NCBI GenBank assembly: GCA_022827095.1
Contig: JAJDTP010000010.1
Location: 1 to 64,000, forward strand
DNA length: 64,000 nucleotides
Source: Dehalococcoidia bacterium
Lineage (GTDB): Bacteria; Chloroflexota; Dehalococcoidia; Lucifugimonadales; UBA3495
Direction: 5' to 3'
Shown: positions 15,893-24,379 of the stretch, in pieces
Position numbering within the stretch: the first letter of the stretch is position 1
Layout: every line of letters starts with the position of its first letter
Notes under the pieces: generated by a model
The model's database searches: none
What the model was told of the DNA's origin: nothing
The model's input: only the letters and a program-made list of their open reading frames with translations
Made by a program: the position numbers and the translations under genes

Positions 15893-15990
15893 GTCATTCC
15901 AGACTTGATCCGGAATCCAGAGCTTTATGAATGTGGCGACGTCGCTGGTTGCTAACCGTTTCTGGATTCCGGCTTTCGCCGGAATGACGG
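15893..15990. repeat. CGGAATCCAGA-type palindromic repeat
   Basis: The left arm CCCGTCATTCCAGACTTGAT and CCGGAATCCAGA faces the right arm TCTGGATTCCGGCTTTCGCC and GGAATGACGG. It is non-coding and of the widespread NGTCATTCCGGCGAAAGCCGGAATCC type. Related pieces are at 2234 and 61472. Confidence 0.85.
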
Positions 15991-16048
15991 ATACTGGTGG
16001 TCGCGGAGCAATAATCGAAAGGCGCTGAATCCTTGCGGGGACGATAGA

Positions 16049-16747
16049 TTGAATAACGCGAGACAGGGGACATCAGATGGATTGTTGGGCGTCGTGGTGG
16101 TTGCTGCCGGGCGCAGCACTCGCATGGGCGGCACCGACAAGACCTTCGTGGACGTGCTTGGGGCTCCCCTGATCGCGTATACGCTCCGGCGCATCGCGCA
16201 ATCGGATGCGGTGGACCGGATCGTGTTGGTCGTCTCCGCCGACGCGCTCCCCGATGGTGAGGCGGTCGCACAGGAATTGGGCATTCCCAAGATCGCCGCG
16301 GTTTGCGCCGGCGGCGCGCGGCGCCAAGATTCGGTCTTGGCCGGGTTGGCCGCCATGGGTCGCCGGCGATGGGTCGCGATCCACGATGGAGCGCGGCCAT
16401 GCGTCACGCCCGATATTCTGAGCCGGGCTCTCCACGAAGTCCGGGAATCGGGCGCTGCCATTGCCGCGGTGCCGGTCAAGGATACGATCAAAGTGGTGGG
16501 CGACGGGCAGGTGATTTCGGCTACGCCCGACCGAGCGACTTTGTGGGCAGCGCAAACTCCACAGGCATTTGACTATCAAACGCTGTTGGACGCCCACCGC
16601 GCCGCGGATGTCGCATACACTGATGACGCGGCCATGGTTGAGGCTGCGGGCCACCGAGTCACGGTTTTCTGGGGTGACTACGACAATTTGAAGGTAACCA
16701 CTCCCGAAGACTTAGATGTCGCCAGATTGTTATTGGCCCGGGGATGA
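16049..16747 (+). CDS. ispD: 2-C-methyl-D-erythritol 4-phosphate cytidylyltransferase
   Basis: A 232-residue IspD, third enzyme of the non-mevalonate (MEP) isoprenoid pathway, joining CTP and MEP. The nucleotide-binding motif VVVAAGRSTRMGGTDKTF, the WVAIHDGARPCV motif, ATPDRATLWAAQTPQAF and YTDDAAMVEAAGHRV are all present. No ATG fits; the start is a TTG at 16049 or one of the TTG codons near 16082. ispF follows about 650 bases later with one unknown gene between them, so the two MEP-pathway genes are close but not fused. Confidence 0.95.
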   Translation: MNNARQGTSDGLLGVVVVAAGRSTRMGGTDKTFVDVLGAPLIAYTLRRIAQSDAVDRIVLVVSADALPDGEAVAQELGIPKIAAVCAGGARRQDSVLAGLAAMGRRRWVAIHDGARPCVTPDILSRALHEVRESGAAIAAVPVKDTIKVVGDGQVISATPDRATLWAAQTPQAFDYQTLLDAHRAADVAYTDDAAMVEAAGHRVTVFWGDYDNLKVTTPEDLDVARLLLARG

Positions 16748-16905
16748 GCCGAAACGGCTGCAAATGGGGTACGAGTCCGCTTGCAACATCGCGACCGGTA
16801 TGCATACGATGTTTAACGTCGTCCATTGTCACGGACAGGCGCGCGCATATGTGTCAGTAAAATTCGCGCGTTTGGACAAAGGGTTTCGACAAGCGGAGGA
16901 TCAGA

Positions 16906-17352
16906 ATGGTGGCCAGCACCGTCAACCGTCGCTCCCGGTACCGGGAGTATGCTCTATTCCTGCGCCTGAGCGCTGACCGGCTAGACATGGCGGTGGCCCC
17001 GGGTAGACTGGCGCATTTGCGCTCGAAAGTGAATACCGAGCGGAATACATTCCTGGTCTGGGTCATGGTCTGGTCCATTCTTGCTCTGATCTGCGTGGCG
17101 CCGCTGGCCATGCTCCTGATCGCTCATATGGACCTGCCCTCGCCCGCATTCGTAGCCACGCAAAGCGATGCCCTGTACTCGCAGCTCAGAATTGGCGATG
17201 AACCCACCAACGCGGACTTCGTCGCTTCTGGGTCCGCATTGGGATTCCTCGCAGCGATCATCATCGGTTATGCCCCGATCATCGCCTACGGCGGGCCGCT
17301 GAACGACATCGAGCACGCGCACCAAGTGCTCAAATCCGTCGAGCGAGGGTAG
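16906..17352 (+). CDS. Two-helix membrane protein of unknown function
   Basis: A 148-residue protein with a basic N-terminus and two clear membrane segments (FLVWVMVWSILALICVAPLA near residues 49-74; GSALGFLAAIIIGYAPIIAY near 109-130), separated by an outer loop of about 35 residues. The GGAGGATCAG before the ATG is a good ribosome binding site. It sits between ispD and ispF on the same strand, 41 bases before ispF, so it is probably co-transcribed. Function unknown. Confidence 0.7.
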   Translation: MVASTVNRRSRYREYALFLRLSADRLDMAVAPGRLAHLRSKVNTERNTFLVWVMVWSILALICVAPLAMLLIAHMDLPSPAFVATQSDALYSQLRIGDEPTNADFVASGSALGFLAAIIIGYAPIIAYGGPLNDIEHAHQVLKSVERG

Positions 17353-17393
17353 GCGCGGAACCCGGCTCGCAGTCCGCCCCGTCGAGATAGTCG

Positions 17394-17873
17394 GTGCAGT
17401 ATCGAGTAGGCACCGGAGCCGACGCCCATGCCCTCGCCCCTGGGCGGGCATTGGTGCTCGGCGGCGTAACGATCCCGCACCCCACCGGCCTCGCCGGCCA
17501 CAGCGACGGCGACGTGCTCAGCCATGCCATGATCGATGCTTTGCTGGGGGCAGCCGGCGCCGGCGACATTGGCGCGCACTTCCCGCCCGGCGACCCGTCC
17601 CTGGCTGGAATCAGCAGCCTGATCCTGCTGGAACGCACGGTCGGAGTACTGGCGGAGGGCGGTTGGTGCATCGCCAACGTTGATGCTACAATGCTCGCGC
17701 AACGTCCCCGGCTGTCACCCCACGTGCCGCTGATGCGCCAGAACATCGCCACCGCACTTTCGGTCGAGCAGTCGCAGATCAGTGTTAAAGCAACCACCAC
17801 CGATTACCTGGGATTCACCGGGCGGGAAGAGGGCATAGCGGCTGTGGCCGTGGCGTTGTTGTGCCGGCCTTGA
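17394..17873 (+). CDS. ispF: 2-C-methyl-D-erythritol 2,4-cyclodiphosphate synthase
   Basis: A 159-residue IspF, the cyclising step of the MEP pathway; trimeric and metal-dependent. Motifs: VGTGADAHALAPG (metal-binding Asp and His), GLAGHSDGDVLSHAMIDALLG, IGAHFPP, and the terminal KATTTDYLGFTGREEGIA. The start is a GTG at 17394. It is followed by cysS after 51 bases; ispDF-cysS linkage is common in bacteria. Confidence 0.96.
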   Translation: MQYRVGTGADAHALAPGRALVLGGVTIPHPTGLAGHSDGDVLSHAMIDALLGAAGAGDIGAHFPPGDPSLAGISSLILLERTVGVLAEGGWCIANVDATMLAQRPRLSPHVPLMRQNIATALSVEQSQISVKATTTDYLGFTGREEGIAAVAVALLCRP

Positions 17874-17924
17874 CACCGCACGCAATTCAACAGCCCGCTA
17901 CCGCCGTCGTCCAACCGGTTTAGT

Positions 17925-19298
17925 ATGAAGCTCTACAACACCCTGAGCGGACAGGTCGAGGAGTTCGTTCCCGCCGCAGATAACCTGGTCAAGATGTACG
18001 TGTGCGGAGTGACCCCGTATTCCGCTACCCACGTCGGACACGCGTTGAGTTACGTGGTCTTTGACACCCTGCGGCGATATCTGGAGCACAAGGGATACGA
18101 GGTTCGTCATATCCAGAACTTTACGGATATCGACGACAAGATAATCCAGAGGGCACAGGAATCCGGCGTCTCCGAGGATGAGCTGGTTGAAGAATTCATC
18201 GGGGACTATTTCCATACGATGGACGCCCTGAACATCCAGCGGGCCTCGGAATATCCCCGGGCCACCCGCGAGATTCCGCGGATCATCGACGCCATCGCCG
18301 GCCTGATCGACCGGGGACATGCCTATCCGGCCGCCGGCGACGTCTATTTCCGCGTGACCAGCAAGGACGACTACGGCAAGCTCAGCCACCGCACCCTGGA
18401 CAGCATGATCGCCGGCGCGCGCATCCAGGTAGATGAAAGCAAAGAGCACCCCATGGATTTCGTCCTTTGGAAAGGCGCCAAGCCCGGCGAGCCTTCATGG
18501 GAGAGCCCGTGGGGACCTGGTCGACCCGGCTGGCACATAGAGTGCACCGCCATGTCCCTGGAGTATCTTGGCGAGCAATTGGACATCCACGGCGGCGGAC
18601 AGGACCTCGTGTTCCCGCACCACGAAAACGAAATCGCACAGAGCGAATGCTACACCGGAGCCAAGCCGTTCGCCCGCTACTGGATGCATAACGGTCTCCT
18701 GCAGTTTGGTTCCGACAAGATGAGCAAGTCGCTGGGCAATTTGGTGTCCGTGGCGGAGGCGCTGGAACGCTACAGCCCCGACGCCATGAGACTGTACTTC
18801 CTCAGCAGTCACTACCGCAGTCCCCTGGCGTACAGCGACGAGGGCGCCGCCGCGGTGGAGCGAAGCCTGGAGCGGGTGCGTAGGGCGCTGGTCCCCGGCA
18901 ACGGCTCCGGCCCCGAGGTCGATGCGGAAACCCACCGAGCCAGGTTCTCGGCGGCCATGGACGACGATCTTAATACGCCCCAGGCTGTGGCCGCCCTGTT
19001 TGACCTGGCCCGGGACATCAATCGCGGCCGTGACGCCGGCCAGAGTATCGGCTCCGGTCAGGACGTCCTGCGGGAACTGGGAGGCGTGCTGGGCCTTACC
19101 TTCGACGGTCGTGCGTCGTCGGAGGATAGTCTGGCTGCGGCTCCATTCATCGACCTGCTGGTGTCGATACGAACCGAACTGCGGTCCGCCCGCCAGTTCG
19201 CCCTCGCGGACCAGATCCGGGATGGCCTGGCCCAGCAGGGCGTGACCCTGGAAGACGGCCCCCAAGGCACCCAGTGGCAGCAGCAGGCGACCGAATAG
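17925..19298 (+). CDS. cysS: Cysteinyl-tRNA synthetase
   Basis: A 457-residue class I aminoacyl-tRNA synthetase charging tRNA-Cys. The HIGH-type motif is THVGHALSYVVFD, the zinc and cysteine site is around CGVTPYS and GWHIECTAMS, HHENEIAQSE is present and KMSKS is DKMSKSLGN. The length is normal for bacterial CysRS. It lies downstream of ispF on the same strand. Confidence 0.97.
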   Translation: MKLYNTLSGQVEEFVPAADNLVKMYVCGVTPYSATHVGHALSYVVFDTLRRYLEHKGYEVRHIQNFTDIDDKIIQRAQESGVSEDELVEEFIGDYFHTMDALNIQRASEYPRATREIPRIIDAIAGLIDRGHAYPAAGDVYFRVTSKDDYGKLSHRTLDSMIAGARIQVDESKEHPMDFVLWKGAKPGEPSWESPWGPGRPGWHIECTAMSLEYLGEQLDIHGGGQDLVFPHHENEIAQSECYTGAKPFARYWMHNGLLQFGSDKMSKSLGNLVSVAEALERYSPDAMRLYFLSSHYRSPLAYSDEGAAAVERSLERVRRALVPGNGSGPEVDAETHRARFSAAMDDDLNTPQAVAALFDLARDINRGRDAGQSIGSGQDVLRELGGVLGLTFDGRASSEDSLAAAPFIDLLVSIRTELRSARQFALADQIRDGLAQQGVTLEDGPQGTQWQQQATE

Positions 19299-19341
19299 AC
19301 CCAGGGACGCGGTTGAAAGCATCCGGACGGCGGGGTTTCAA

Positions 19342-19713
19342 ATGCTTGATGCAACGATAATTGGCGGGGCGGCGTTGCTGCTGTCGATCCTCGCGTTGGT
19401 AGGTGGAAGTCTGTTTCGCCTAGGTAGGATCACTGCGCAAGTCGACCAACTGGACAAGCGGGTTGGACGGTTGGAAGTGCGCGTTGAACAAGTTGCCCAG
19501 GAAGTGCGCGCCGTTAGCGACGAATTGCGTGGGGAAATGCGGGAGCTGCGCGACGAATTGCGTGCCGAGCTGCGCGAGATGCGCGAGGAAATGCGTGCCG
19601 AGCTGCGCGAGATGCGCGAGGAAACGCGACGCAATCACGACCAGTTGTTGATAGCTTTGGCCAATCATAACCACGACGAAACTGGTCAGGCCATTTTTCG
19701 CAACCCGCTGTGA
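19342..19713 (+). CDS. Small membrane-anchored hendecad coiled-coil protein
   Basis: A 123-residue protein: one N-terminal membrane helix (IIGGAALLLSILALVGGSLF), then a charged coiled coil of 11-residue units (two exact DNA repeats of 33 bp at 19561-19593 and 19594-19626, unit RAELREMREE plus M or T), ending in NHDQLLIALANHNHDETGQA. The same end motif closes the protein at 28672-29154. The gene overlaps the GlcD-type gene by 4 nt (GTGA). Function unknown; the shared C-terminus argues for a real family. Confidence 0.78.
   Translation: MLDATIIGGAALLLSILALVGGSLFRLGRITAQVDQLDKRVGRLEVRVEQVAQEVRAVSDELRGEMRELRDELRAELREMREEMRAELREMREETRRNHDQLLIALANHNHDETGQAIFRNPL
19561..19626 (+). repeat. 33-bp tandem repeat coding for hendecads
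   Basis: Two copies (19561-19593 and 19594-19626) differ only at the last codon (ATG against ACG). Each encodes one 11-residue coiled-coil unit. Confidence 0.95.
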
Positions 19714-21143
19714 ACACCACTGCGAACCGCCGCAATTGGCCTGCCGTTGCCGCTAATCTGGCGGACGTCGCAGGAAGGGAAAACGTCCTGACGGACGAGG
19801 CGTCGCTCGACCGTTACTCGGCCGATGCCCTGACGCCGTATCGGGCCTACTACGCCGACGCCGCTTTCGACCGCCTGGCCGACGTCGTGGTGCGGCCGGC
19901 GGATGCCGCCCAAGTTTCTCAGATCGTCGAGCTGGCACAGCGCGCCGGCGTTCCGGTGATACCGTACGGCGGCGGCACCGGGGTGATGGGCGGGATCCTG
20001 CCCGTGCGCGGCGGGATCATCCTGGACCTTGGCCGGCTCAATCGCGTGATCAACATCGACCCGGTCTCGCGAACGGCGGAGGTTGAAGCCGGATTGATCC
20101 TGCAGGACCTGTACGACGCGCTGGAACCCCACGGGCTCATGCCGGGACATGATCCGTACAGCGTTCCCATCGCTAGCGTGGCCGGAACCATCTCCACCAA
20201 CGGCGTCGGCTACCGCGCCGCCGCCTTCGGCCCCATGGGCGATCAGGTAGTGGCGCTGGAAGTCGTTCTTCCCGACGGCCGCATCATCAACACCCGGCCC
20301 GTGCCCAAGCAATCCTCCGGTCCTGATCTGAACCACCTGTTCATCGGCAGCGAGGGTACCTTCGGCGTGATCACTCGGGCCACCCTGCGTGTGTTCCGCA
20401 AGCCTGAGGCCGCCGAGTACGCCACCTTTGAGTTCGCCGATTTCGATGCAGGTTTCGCGGCTGTAACGGAGATGGGGGCCCTGGGCATCCGCCCCACGCT
20501 CCTGGACCTGACCGAGGACAGCGAGGGGGTCCTGCTGCACTTGCTCTTCGAAGGTTACCGGGAAGGTGTGGACGCGGCGATGCGTCGCACTCTGTCCGTT
20601 TGCGACGAAGCCGGCGGGTGGAACGTGGGCCCGGAGCCGACCCTGTCCTATTGGAAACACCGCCACGACTCGGCAATGAACTATCGTGAGACGGCCCTGG
20701 GTCGTCCTCGCGAAGAACGCTGGCGGCGGCAATGGGGTCGCACCTTTGACTACCTGCACATGAGCCTGCCCGCCGACCGGGTGCTGGAGTACCGGCGTCG
20801 CGCCGACCGGTTGCTGGAGGCCCGGAAGATCAAGGTGGTGGAATACTGCCTGTGGAGCCGGCCTGAGTTCTTTTCGATGCTGGTGGTGCCCGACGGCGAC
20901 CGCCGGGTGGTGGGTCGGGACGGCTATGATCCCGACGTGCGGGACAACCTGGCGGCCGGCGTGGATGAGGTGCTCACGCTGGCCCAGGACATGGGCGGGG
21001 TCATGGAGTATTGCCATGGCGTCGGCATCAAGCTGCATCATTTGTTGGGTCGTGAACTGGGCGTGAGCCGGGATGCGCTGCTGGATATCAAGCGGGCCCT
21101 GGATCCGGCTGGCATCATGAATCCGGGGAAATTGACGCTGTAG
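19710..21143 (+). CDS. FAD-binding oxidase/dehydrogenase, GlcD type
   Basis: A 477-residue flavoprotein of the VAO/PCMH family that oxidises 2-hydroxyacids such as glycolate or D-lactate. The FAD-binding half has VVVRPADAAQVSQIVELA, VIPYGGGTGVMGG, SVAGTISTNGVGYRAAAFGP and FIGSEGTFGVITRATLRV. The C-terminal half has SLPADRVLEYRRR and the terminal VSRDALLDIKRALDP. The GTG start at 19710 overlaps the preceding TGA, so translation is coupled. A 2-hydroxyacid dehydrogenase gene lies nearby (21819), hinting at 2-hydroxyacid metabolism. Confidence 0.9.
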   Translation: MNTTANRRNWPAVAANLADVAGRENVLTDEASLDRYSADALTPYRAYYADAAFDRLADVVVRPADAAQVSQIVELAQRAGVPVIPYGGGTGVMGGILPVRGGIILDLGRLNRVINIDPVSRTAEVEAGLILQDLYDALEPHGLMPGHDPYSVPIASVAGTISTNGVGYRAAAFGPMGDQVVALEVVLPDGRIINTRPVPKQSSGPDLNHLFIGSEGTFGVITRATLRVFRKPEAAEYATFEFADFDAGFAAVTEMGALGIRPTLLDLTEDSEGVLLHLLFEGYREGVDAAMRRTLSVCDEAGGWNVGPEPTLSYWKHRHDSAMNYRETALGRPREERWRRQWGRTFDYLHMSLPADRVLEYRRRADRLLEARKIKVVEYCLWSRPEFFSMLVVPDGDRRVVGRDGYDPDVRDNLAAGVDEVLTLAQDMGGVMEYCHGVGIKLHHLLGRELGVSRDALLDIKRALDPAGIMNPGKLTL

Positions 21144-21176
21144 CGCATCCGACAGCGGGACCAGGATCACTGCTGA

Positions 21177-21198
21177 GGGCGGGTTCTAACCCGCCCTT
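21177..21198 (+). terminator. Terminator after the GlcD-type gene
   Basis: GGGCGGGTT (21177-21185) pairs perfectly with AACCCGCCC (21188-21196), followed by TTCATC. Confidence 0.65.
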
Positions 21199-21239
21199 CA
21201 TCATGTCCGAAGGCAATATAATGTATCGTATAATATCCG

Positions 21240-21268
21240 TTGACGGAATATAGTGCGCCATGTATCAT
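21240..21268 (+). promoter_or_regulatory. Sigma-70-type promoter of the small gene at 21318
   Basis: TTGACG (21240-21245) and TATCAT (21263-21268) are separated by exactly 17 nt. It is an unusually AT-rich patch in this genome (AATATAATGTATCGTATAAT lies just upstream). Confidence 0.6.
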
Positions 21269-21317
21269 TGATTCAAATGATCACCGGCTATCACTATTAG
21301 CCAAGAGGAGCAAGCAA

Positions 21318-21608
21318 ATGGTTACCGCAATCAATCCTGAAACCGAAACCAAGTCCGCGGTTGCCGAAACCGCCGAGGCGTCCGCTGAGTCCGCCGCCGT
21401 CGACGTTTCCGCGATCCCGGAAACCCCGGCCGAGCTGCTCGAGCAGTGGGAATCCACCCGCAAGCCGTCCGTGCAGGCGACCATCGTGGCGAGCTTCGTC
21501 GCCCTGTGGAACATCGTGGCCGGCCCGGGAATGACCGACCAGGCACGCCTGGAGCGCGAGATTGCTGAGACTCGCGGCTACCGGGATGGTTTCACCAAGC
21601 TGGTCTAA
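21318..21608 (+). CDS. Unknown 96-residue protein in its own strong transcription unit
   Basis: A protein I do not recognise. The first 40 residues are Ala/Glu/Thr-rich and probably disordered (ETKSAVAETAEASAES); residues 44-96 look folded and helical (PAELLEQWESTRKPSVQATI, then VASFVALWNIVAGPGMTDQA, then REIAETRGYRDGFTKLV). The ATG at 21318 is preceded by AAGAGGAG. With a good promoter upstream and two strong hairpins downstream, it looks like an independent, well-expressed gene. Confidence 0.75.
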   Translation: MVTAINPETETKSAVAETAEASAESAAVDVSAIPETPAELLEQWESTRKPSVQATIVASFVALWNIVAGPGMTDQARLEREIAETRGYRDGFTKLV

Positions 21609-21626
21609 TCAGCCATCACCCGACAA

Positions 21627-21697
21627 GGACGGCGCGGCCCTCCCCGCGCCGTCCCGCAGTTGACCAGGGCCGTCGCAGCAATGCGGCGGTCTTTTTG
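21627..21697 (+). terminator. Double terminator after the small gene
   Basis: The first hairpin has GGACGGCGCGG (21627-21637) paired with CCGCGCCGTCC (21644-21654). The second has CCGTCGCA (21670-21677) paired with TGCGGCGG (21682-21689), followed directly by TCTTTTTG, a typical intrinsic terminator. Confidence 0.85.
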
Positions 21698-21818
21698 TAT
21701 GCAGAACATCCGGCCAAAATCTCCGAATGTAATACTGGCAACAGGAACCACGCGATACTACAATCGGGAACACGGCGTCCCATTCAGGCGTCGCCATTAC
21801 ATTTGGCGGTGAGTTGCC

Positions 21819-22799
21819 ATGTCGACCCCTCGCGCATTCGTTACCCGCACACTGCTGCCGGAGGCTCTGGACATAATCCGTGAGGTCGCGGACGTGACCG
21901 TGTGGCCGGAGGAAACGCCGCCGCCCGTGGATGAGCTGCGGCGGCACGCCGGTGATTCCGACGGCATCCTGACCACCATCATGGACCGTGTGGACTCTGA
22001 TCTGCTGGACGCGGCGCCAAACCTGCGGGCGATCAGCCAACTTGCGGTGGGCCTGGACAACGTGGATGTAGCCGAGGCGACACGCCGCGGCATTCCCGTT
22101 GGCTACACGCCCGGCGTGTTGGCCAAGTCCACCGCCGACCTTGCCATGGCATTGCTGCTGGGCGCGGCGCGGCGCACGTCCGAAAGCGAGCGCTGGCTGC
22201 GCGGCGGCGGGTGGCAGATCCAGTTTCACCCGACCCACTGGCTGGGACAGGACGTGCACGAAGCCTGCCTGGGCATCGTGGGGTTGGGGCAGATCGGCCG
22301 GGAGATTGCCAAGCGCGCTCGCGGGTTTGACATGGACATCGTCTACCACTCGCGCACCCGTTACCCCGACGTGGAGGCCCAATACGGCCTGCGCTACGCC
22401 GAGTTCCCCGACCTGCTGGGCCAGGCCGATTTCGTTGTGCTCAGCGTGCCCCTGACGCCGCAGACGCACCACCTCATCAGCGGGCCGCAGTTGGCCATGA
22501 TGAAACCCTCGGCCATCCTCATCAACGTGTCGCGCGGGCCAGTGGTGGATCCGGTCGCCTTGCATGAGGCGCTGCGCGACAGGCAGATCGCGCGGGCCGC
22601 CCTGGATGTGACGTCGCCTGAACCCATCTCGATAGATGACCCGCTGCTGACCGTGGACAACCTGGTCATCACGCCCCACATCGGGAGCGCCGCGCTGCCC
22701 ACCCGGCTGAACACCATGAAACTGGCTGCGCGCAACCTGGTGGCCGGTCTCAGGGGCGAGCCCATGGAAGCGTGTGCTAACGGGGAGGCGCTGGGGTAG
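21819..22799 (+). CDS. D-isomer-specific 2-hydroxyacid dehydrogenase (glyoxylate/hydroxypyruvate reductase type)
   Basis: A 326-residue NAD(P)-dependent dehydrogenase. The Rossmann motif is GIVGLGQIGREIAKRARGFD. Catalytic residues are Arg in INVSRGPVVD, Glu in DVTSPEPI and His in VITPHIGSAA. The N-terminal substrate domain has AISQLAVGLDNVDVAEATRR. It is closest to GyaR/GRHPR-like enzymes reducing glyoxylate or hydroxypyruvate, but substrate specificity is not fixed by these motifs. Confidence 0.9.
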   Translation: MSTPRAFVTRTLLPEALDIIREVADVTVWPEETPPPVDELRRHAGDSDGILTTIMDRVDSDLLDAAPNLRAISQLAVGLDNVDVAEATRRGIPVGYTPGVLAKSTADLAMALLLGAARRTSESERWLRGGGWQIQFHPTHWLGQDVHEACLGIVGLGQIGREIAKRARGFDMDIVYHSRTRYPDVEAQYGLRYAEFPDLLGQADFVVLSVPLTPQTHHLISGPQLAMMKPSAILINVSRGPVVDPVALHEALRDRQIARAALDVTSPEPISIDDPLLTVDNLVITPHIGSAALPTRLNTMKLAARNLVAGLRGEPMEACANGEALG

Positions 22800-22842
22800 G
22801 CGTTCCCAACCGTGTCTGTACGGCTGCCTATTGACGCCCTAT

Positions 22843-23616
22843 TCAGGTCATAGTGCCGGCGAACCTGCGAATGTCATCCGCGGCTTTTTCTTGAAAATCT
22901 CGGAGGACGGGATACTGTGTGTCCGCGTTCCGCGTGATGTACAAACGTTCGCGGCGACCTAGCTCCTCGATATCTTCGTGGACAACCAAGCTGATGAACG
23001 GCAACTGCGCCTTTTGAAATTCCAGAAGCGAGATCGCTACATTCTTTGCCTTATCGTTGCCCCGGACGCCGAACACGTAGAAATCCCGGTTATCGTGCCT
23101 CAAAGTCCAGTCAACGCCGCTAGGGTAGTCCGCTAGAGGGAACAGATCAGGCTGAGGCTCGAATCGAGCAAAGTCCGTATAGACGCAATTTTCGAGGTCT
23201 TCGTAAAACGCGCTCCTGACGGTCTCTCTGTTCCAATACCGCATATTGCAAATTTTTTGAACGCAGCCGGCAAACTGCATAATGCCTTCGTACACCCGTT
23301 CGGTTAGCGTGTCCAGATAAAGATCACCATCATCAATTTGCGCGCCACAATTGATGATGATGCTGTCGAATATCCGGCGGCGCGCATCGGAGTTCACGTC
23401 GTAGGTGTAGGACAGGCGCATCAGGCTCATTCCGAAGTCACAAAGGCGGATATATTCCCCGCCGCGAGGACTCTCGACGACGAAAATGTCAACCATATCG
23501 CCGTCTTCGTGGTAGACCGGCAATATCAGTTGAAAATGGCCGGGTCGGCGCTCGTACAGTTCGAATGCCGATGCCGGCGTATTCTGTAAAGCGTTTCTGA
23601 CGCTATGGATGTCCAT
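22843..23616 (-). CDS. DUF1828-domain protein
   Basis: A 257-residue soluble protein. The N-terminal half matches DUF1828 as I know it (VDIFVVESPRGGEYIRLCDF, GMSLMRLSYTYDV, IIINCGAQIDDGDLYL). The C-terminal half (GVDWTLRHDNRDFYVFGVRG, KNVAISLLEFQKAQLPF) resembles a nuclease-like DUF1829 region, without assignable active residues. It overlaps the upstream partner by 14 nt. Pairs like this occur in accessory, often defence-linked, regions; that role is inference. Confidence 0.7.
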   Translation of the reverse strand: MDIHSVRNALQNTPASAFELYERRPGHFQLILPVYHEDGDMVDIFVVESPRGGEYIRLCDFGMSLMRLSYTYDVNSDARRRIFDSIIINCGAQIDDGDLYLDTLTERVYEGIMQFAGCVQKICNMRYWNRETVRSAFYEDLENCVYTDFARFEPQPDLFPLADYPSGVDWTLRHDNRDFYVFGVRGNDKAKNVAISLLEFQKAQLPFISLVVHEDIEELGRRERLYITRNADTQYPVLRDFQEKAADDIRRFAGTMT

Positions 23617-24103
23617 CGAAAAGCGTGCCTTGCACTAAATCAGGAAAGTAATCGGGGTAATTGGGGACGCTCACATCGCCGAAAAATGCCCGCAGGCACT
23701 CTTCAAACGTGCTGTACCGGTTGGTGAGCGCACGATCCTTTTCTTGCGGGTGAGCGCTGCCAGAGCTCATTTCCACCTCGGTCACGCGGTGGATGTGCGG
23801 CTGGGCATAATGTTGGTCAGGTTGGGTACTGAATTCGCCGTGTGGCCCGTTGTAACGGATCAGGGTGACTATGGGTACGGTGGGGTTCCCGGTTCGGTAA
23901 CGGAGCCCGACCGAAAAATTCTCTATAAACGTGAGGTTTTGTCGAACGAATACCGAGAAGCACAGGTTACCGTCGGATACGCGCTCCAATTGCAAGTCGC
24001 ATCGTCGTTGACGATGTTCCTGGCGGTAACCTCTGGCAGGATCCTTTTCCACAATCCGTTTAGGCTGGCTAATGAGGTCCTGGATCTGTTGGTCATTCAA
24101 CAT
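23603..24103 (-). CDS. Unknown partner of the DUF1828 protein
   Basis: A 166-residue protein beginning MLNDQQIQDLISQPKRIVEK. It has beta-rich segments (CDLQLERVSDGNLCFSVFVR, NFSVGLRYRTG) and DQHYAQPHIHRVTE, and ends VQGTLFDGHP. I do not recognise it firmly; it may be the DUF6978-type protein often found beside DUF1828. The ATG at 24103 is preferred, though a TTG at 24139 would add 12 residues. It overlaps the DUF1828 gene by 14 nt, so the two are translated together. Confidence 0.65.
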   Translation of the reverse strand: MLNDQQIQDLISQPKRIVEKDPARGYRQEHRQRRCDLQLERVSDGNLCFSVFVRQNLTFIENFSVGLRYRTGNPTVPIVTLIRYNGPHGEFSTQPDQHYAQPHIHRVTEVEMSSGSAHPQEKDRALTNRYSTFEECLRAFFGDVSVPNYPDYFPDLVQGTLFDGHP

Positions 24104-24379
24104 GACAATATTGTCAGTAGAGGCCGATGATATTGGCAAGCCCCTGGGTTCGCAACTTTATGATACATGGGCTCCGTTCTGACCAACAGCACGCCGGTTC
24201 ATCGCTTTGGGCGTTAACGAGCCGCAGGAATCTGGCCGCTCAAGTTGTTGATGTCTTTCGCGCCAATCCGGCTGGCGCTAATGACGGCAGTTCTGGCCGA
24301 TGCGCTCGCGGCGTATGCTATGATATGCGCTCTAATCGGGGTTGTCCCCGTCACCCGTTCTCCAGGAGTTCCGATTACG

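Noticed and set aside
19686-21170. 494-codon open frame on the minus strand
   Set aside because: Antisense shadow of the GlcD-type gene; no domain, no ribosome binding site.
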